From positions 1 through 7,457 of the forward strand of contig QMOL01000142.1 in NCBI GenBank assembly GCA_003648225.1: a stretch of 7,457 nt of DNA. The letters run 5' to 3'. This document shows, piece after piece, positions 5,518 through 7,457 of this stretch. The stretch is from Chlamydiota bacterium (GTDB taxonomy: Bacteria > Auribacterota > UBA3054 > B51-G9). Made by a program: the position numbers and the translations under genes. The stretch's first letter is position 1, and each line of letters begins with the position of its first letter. The notes below the pieces were generated by a model. It made no database searches, was not told the origin of the DNA, and saw nothing but the letters and a program-made list of their open reading frames with translations.

Positions 5518-6189
5518 ATGAGAATTGGCGGACGATTTGGAAGTACTGTATTTGAACCTTTATACGAGCATTTGTGCAAAGGCAAATACTGTTCGGAATT
5601 AATTTGCAAGATTGTTGACGCATTTGCAAAAGGCAATAAAGAAAAAATGCAGAAATTATGTGACGAAATTTCTGAAACAGAAAGTCAGGCGGATCAAATT
5701 AAATTCGCGATAAGAACAAGTTTGACAAAATCAATCTTTGCGGCCGTAAAACGTAATGACGTGCTGCAAATTGTGCGTAATCAGGATAAAATCTGCGGCC
5801 GAGCGGAAGATGTATCAAAATTAATGGTTATCAGAAACACAAAACTTCCTGATGGTTGCTTTGATACTTTAGAATTGCTTGCTGAAAAAGTTGATTATAC
5901 AATTAACGCGTTGCTGATATGTTGCAGTCAACTCGCAATGATTCCGAATAGTGGAAATGATAAGGAATTTGACGTTAGCAATATACTAAACGAACTTGAC
6001 TTAATACATGACAAAGAAGAAGAGACGGATAATTTAGTTCAGGAATTTACAAAAGAACTTCTGACACGGGAAAAGGAATCTGACCCGTTATCAATAATTC
6101 TTTTGCTTAAAATGGCACGAATGATCAGCGAAATGGCTGACGAAGCGGAGAATGCTGCAGAAGGGTACACATTATTAATTCGTCATTAA
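5518..6189 (+). CDS. DUF47/PhoU-like protein (phosphate transport-associated family)
   Basis: This 223-residue, largely helical protein belongs to the DUF47 (TIGR00153) branch of PhoU-like proteins. It opens with the typical GGRFGSTVFEPLYEHL (4-19). It carries acidic, potentially metal-binding repeats: ETESQAD (53-59), the NQDKICGRAED stretch (88-98), IHDKEEETD (163-171) and EMADEAENAAE (205-215). This fits the two PhoU-type three-helix bundles with E-xxx-D metal sites, and the length is usual for the family. Members normally sit beside a PiT-type low-affinity phosphate permease and are thought to modulate it from the cytoplasm. No permease is present here: upstream is a glycosyltransferase 33 bp away and downstream a promoter and a secreted enzyme. 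A GGAA Shine-Dalgarno (5509-5512) five bases before the ATG supports this start. Family call is strong; a phosphate role in this setting is inferred. Confidence 0.88.
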   Translation: MRIGGRFGSTVFEPLYEHLCKGKYCSELICKIVDAFAKGNKEKMQKLCDEISETESQADQIKFAIRTSLTKSIFAAVKRNDVLQIVRNQDKICGRAEDVSKLMVIRNTKLPDGCFDTLELLAEKVDYTINALLICCSQLAMIPNSGNDKEFDVSNILNELDLIHDKEEETDNLVQEFTKELLTREKESDPLSIILLLKMARMISEMADEAENAAEGYTLLIRH

Positions 6190-6232
6190 AAAGTTGATAG
6201 TTGGTTACTATTATTCATAAAGAGAAGAGTTC

Positions 6233-6261
6233 TTGAAATATAAATTAAAATATGTTATTAT
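6233..6261 (+). promoter_or_regulatory. Sigma70-type promoter of the DUF2961/GH172 gene
   Basis: TTGAAA (6233-6238) and TATTAT (6256-6261), each five of six to consensus, are 17 bp apart, and a TG one base upstream of the -10 makes it extended. The start would be near 6268, giving a leader of about 78 nt that contains the palindrome at 6296-6307. Confidence 0.72.
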
Positions 6262-6295
6262 TTAAATGTTTGATTTTTTTCGTTTAATACAAAAT

Positions 6296-6307
6296 CACAA
6301 CGTTGTG
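6296..6307. promoter_or_regulatory. Palindromic operator candidate, LacI-family-like
   Basis: CACAACGTTGTG is a perfect 12-bp palindrome with a central CG and AACGTT core, the style bound by LacI/GalR-family sugar regulators. It lies at about +29 to +40 from the predicted start, where a bound repressor could block elongation. The flanks (AAAAT left, AATTTT right) extend the symmetry loosely. No regulator gene is in the window, so the family is inferred from the motif alone. Confidence 0.5.
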
Positions 6308-6345
6308 TAATTTTAATTGTAACTTTTATTTGAGATTTCCCGAAA

Positions 6346-7457
6346 ATGAAAACTTTATTATCAATACTCTTTTTTTTGTCTTTGGCATTCTATGCAGAAA
6401 GTCAAACTTTAACTTATGAAAATATAATTTCTAAAATTTATGACCTTCCGGCTCTTGCTATTCTCCCTGAAAAAGGGGAGAAAGGAGCGCTTTTTTCTTC
6501 TTATGATAGAGCAAGTAAATATGATGAAAAATCAGATACCTATGTTAATTGGGAAGCTAACATTGATGGTTTAGGAATAATAAGAAAAGAAGGTGAAAAT
6601 GTTGTTCTTGCTGAAATGGATGGTCCGGGTGTTATCTGGCGAATGTGGTCAGCTTCAACCGGGAAAGGGAAAGTAAAAATTTATCTTGATGGTGAACTTG
6701 TTATTGATCTTCCCTGGGAAAATTATTTTAACAGGAAAGCACCGCCTTTTAACAGAAAAGGTTTAGTTTACAAAGTTTCGAATGGTTGTAATAATTATAC
6801 ACCTGTTTCATTTCAAAAGTCCTGTAAAATAGTTGCGGAACCAAAATGGGGACTGTATTATCATTTCAATTATACTATTTTCCCCAAAGGAACAAAGATT
6901 CAAACTTTTAAAATGAAACTTTCAGCTAAAGAAAATAGAGCACTTGATAAAGCAAATGAAATTTTAACAACTAATATTGGGAACAATCCTCTTCACCGAA
7001 AAGATATTAAAAAAGAAGTTGTTAATTGGACAATTCCCATCGGAAAATCTAAAACCTTAAACATTTCCGGTAAACGAGCACTTACGAGTTTAAAAGTCCG
7101 AATTCCAAAAAATGATAATTATAATAATTTGTTGCGGCAGTTAACTTTAAGTATCAACTGGGATGATGAAAAATCTCCTTCTGTCTGGTCTCCGCTTGGT
7201 GATTTTTTCGGCACCGCGCCTGGAATTAATGAATATAAGTCTTTGGTGCTGGGGATGGTGAAATTAAACAATCAATACTCAATATTCAACAAGAAATGTT
7301 CAAGTGATAAAATCCCCCTGAATCCCCCTTTAAAAAAGGGGGACTACAAAGATCAAAGTACAAAGATCAAAGTACAAAGTACAAATTCATTTGAGTTTTA
7401 TTCATACTGGTATATGCCGTTTGAGAAAAAGGCAGAAATTACTATTAAAAACGAATC
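6346..7457 (+). CDS. Secreted DUF2961 (GH172-type) glycoside hydrolase, N-terminal part
   Basis: The frame starts at ATG 6346 and is still open at the window end (370 codons seen). Residues 1-19 are a Sec signal peptide (MKTLLSILFFLSLAFYAES), with a likely cut after Ser19, so the enzyme is exported. Family landmarks follow in order: ALFSSYDRAS (48-57), WEANIDGLGIIRKEG (69-83), EMDGPGVIWRMWSAS (90-104), KIYLDGE (110-116), LGDFFGTAPG (285-294) and FYSYWYMPF. DUF2961 proteins were classified as GH172; characterised members act on fructofuranosides or D-arabinofuranosides, and the particular substrate here is unknown. Between LVLGM and FYSYW about 30 extra residues are encoded by a composite repeat (7272-7382). 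There is no clear Shine-Dalgarno before the ATG. The gene has its own promoter and a palindromic operator candidate, which suggests substrate-controlled expression. The remainder of the domain lies outside the window. Confidence 0.88.
   Translation, partial: MKTLLSILFFLSLAFYAESQTLTYENIISKIYDLPALAILPEKGEKGALFSSYDRASKYDEKSDTYVNWEANIDGLGIIRKEGENVVLAEMDGPGVIWRMWSASTGKGKVKIYLDGELVIDLPWENYFNRKAPPFNRKGLVYKVSNGCNNYTPVSFQKSCKIVAEPKWGLYYHFNYTIFPKGTKIQTFKMKLSAKENRALDKANEILTTNIGNNPLHRKDIKKEVVNWTIPIGKSKTLNISGKRALTSLKVRIPKNDNYNNLLRQLTLSINWDDEKSPSVWSPLGDFFGTAPGINEYKSLVLGMVKLNNQYSIFNKKCSSDKIPLNPPLKKGDYKDQSTKIKVQSTNSFEFYSYWYMPFEKKAEITIKNE
7272..7382. repeat. Composite heptad/palindrome repeat inserted in frame in the GH172-type gene
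   Basis: Three parts are visible. First, three degenerate heptads (tcaatac, tcaatat, tcaacaa; 7272-7292). Second, a doubled AATCCCCCT (7311-7319 and 7321-7329), whose second copy opens a perfect 8-bp stem CCCCCTTT (7324-7331) / AAAGGGGG (7335-7342). Third, five heptads of the type AAAGATC/AAAGTAC (7348-7382), readable as a 14-bp unit twice plus a half unit. The span is 111 bp, exactly 37 codons, and contains no stop in the reading frame. Such CCCCCTTT-AAAGGGGG palindromes and AAAGTAC heptads are normally intergenic repeats, from memory. The exact insertion borders are uncertain. Confidence 0.72.

Noticed and set aside
6197..6211. ATAGT/ACTAT stem-loop after the DUF47 gene as a terminator
   Set aside because: The stem is only 5 AT-rich base pairs and there is no U-tract.
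7348..7382. Direct repeats as the start of a CRISPR array
   Set aside because: Units are contiguous 7/14-bp tandem copies without spacers, lying in a coding frame.

Overview
This is an AT-rich bacterial chromosomal window of ordinary single-copy genes separated by repeat-laden gaps. I recognise no CRISPR array, integrase, transposase, rRNA or tRNA. The gene mix is a small RRM protein, a lipoprotein glutathione peroxidase, a GT-C glycosyltransferase with TPRs, a DUF47 PhoU-like protein and a secreted DUF2961/GH172 enzyme. With a small HTH protein that resembles ones I recall from Planctomycetota/PVC genomes, and abundant short palindromic repeats, it suggests a low-GC member of the PVC group, possibly Phycisphaerae. 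That placement is an inference of modest confidence; an Ignavibacteria- or Bacteroidota-like host is not excluded.

Layout. 1-189 (+): C-terminal end of a nitroreductase. 254-287: intrinsic terminator of the converging minus-strand RRM gene (314-583), which has a hairpin leader and a clear promoter at 663-691. 792-1488 (+): promoter and glutathione peroxidase gene, with two usable starts giving a lipoprotein and a cytoplasmic form. 1489-1718: a non-coding gap dominated by a GC-rich palindromic repeat. 1719-2507 (-): a small HTH-like protein downstream of a membrane-protein gene that looks frameshifted at both ends. 2561-2721: repeat scraps and a strong promoter reading into a 920-residue membrane glycosyltransferase with C-terminal TPRs (2722-5484). 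This is followed after 33 bp by a DUF47/PhoU-like gene (5518-6189). 6233-7457 (+): promoter, perfect palindromic operator candidate and the start of a secreted DUF2961 (GH172-type) protein, cut by the window end and carrying a repeat-derived in-frame insertion.

Four transcription units show sigma70-type promoters with exactly 17-bp spacers, which helps anchor starts and leaders. Functionally the genes are mostly independent: RNA binding, peroxide defence, envelope glycosylation, a phosphate-related protein and glycan breakdown. Only the glycosyltransferase/DUF47 pair and the HTH/membrane-protein pair look like shared transcripts.

The most interesting points are the strong Shine-Dalgarno plus ATG inside the peroxidase ORF (possible dual localisation), the composite repeat translated inside the GH172-type protein, and the membrane gene whose start is restored by removing one base. 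I found no convincing new defence or mobile system.
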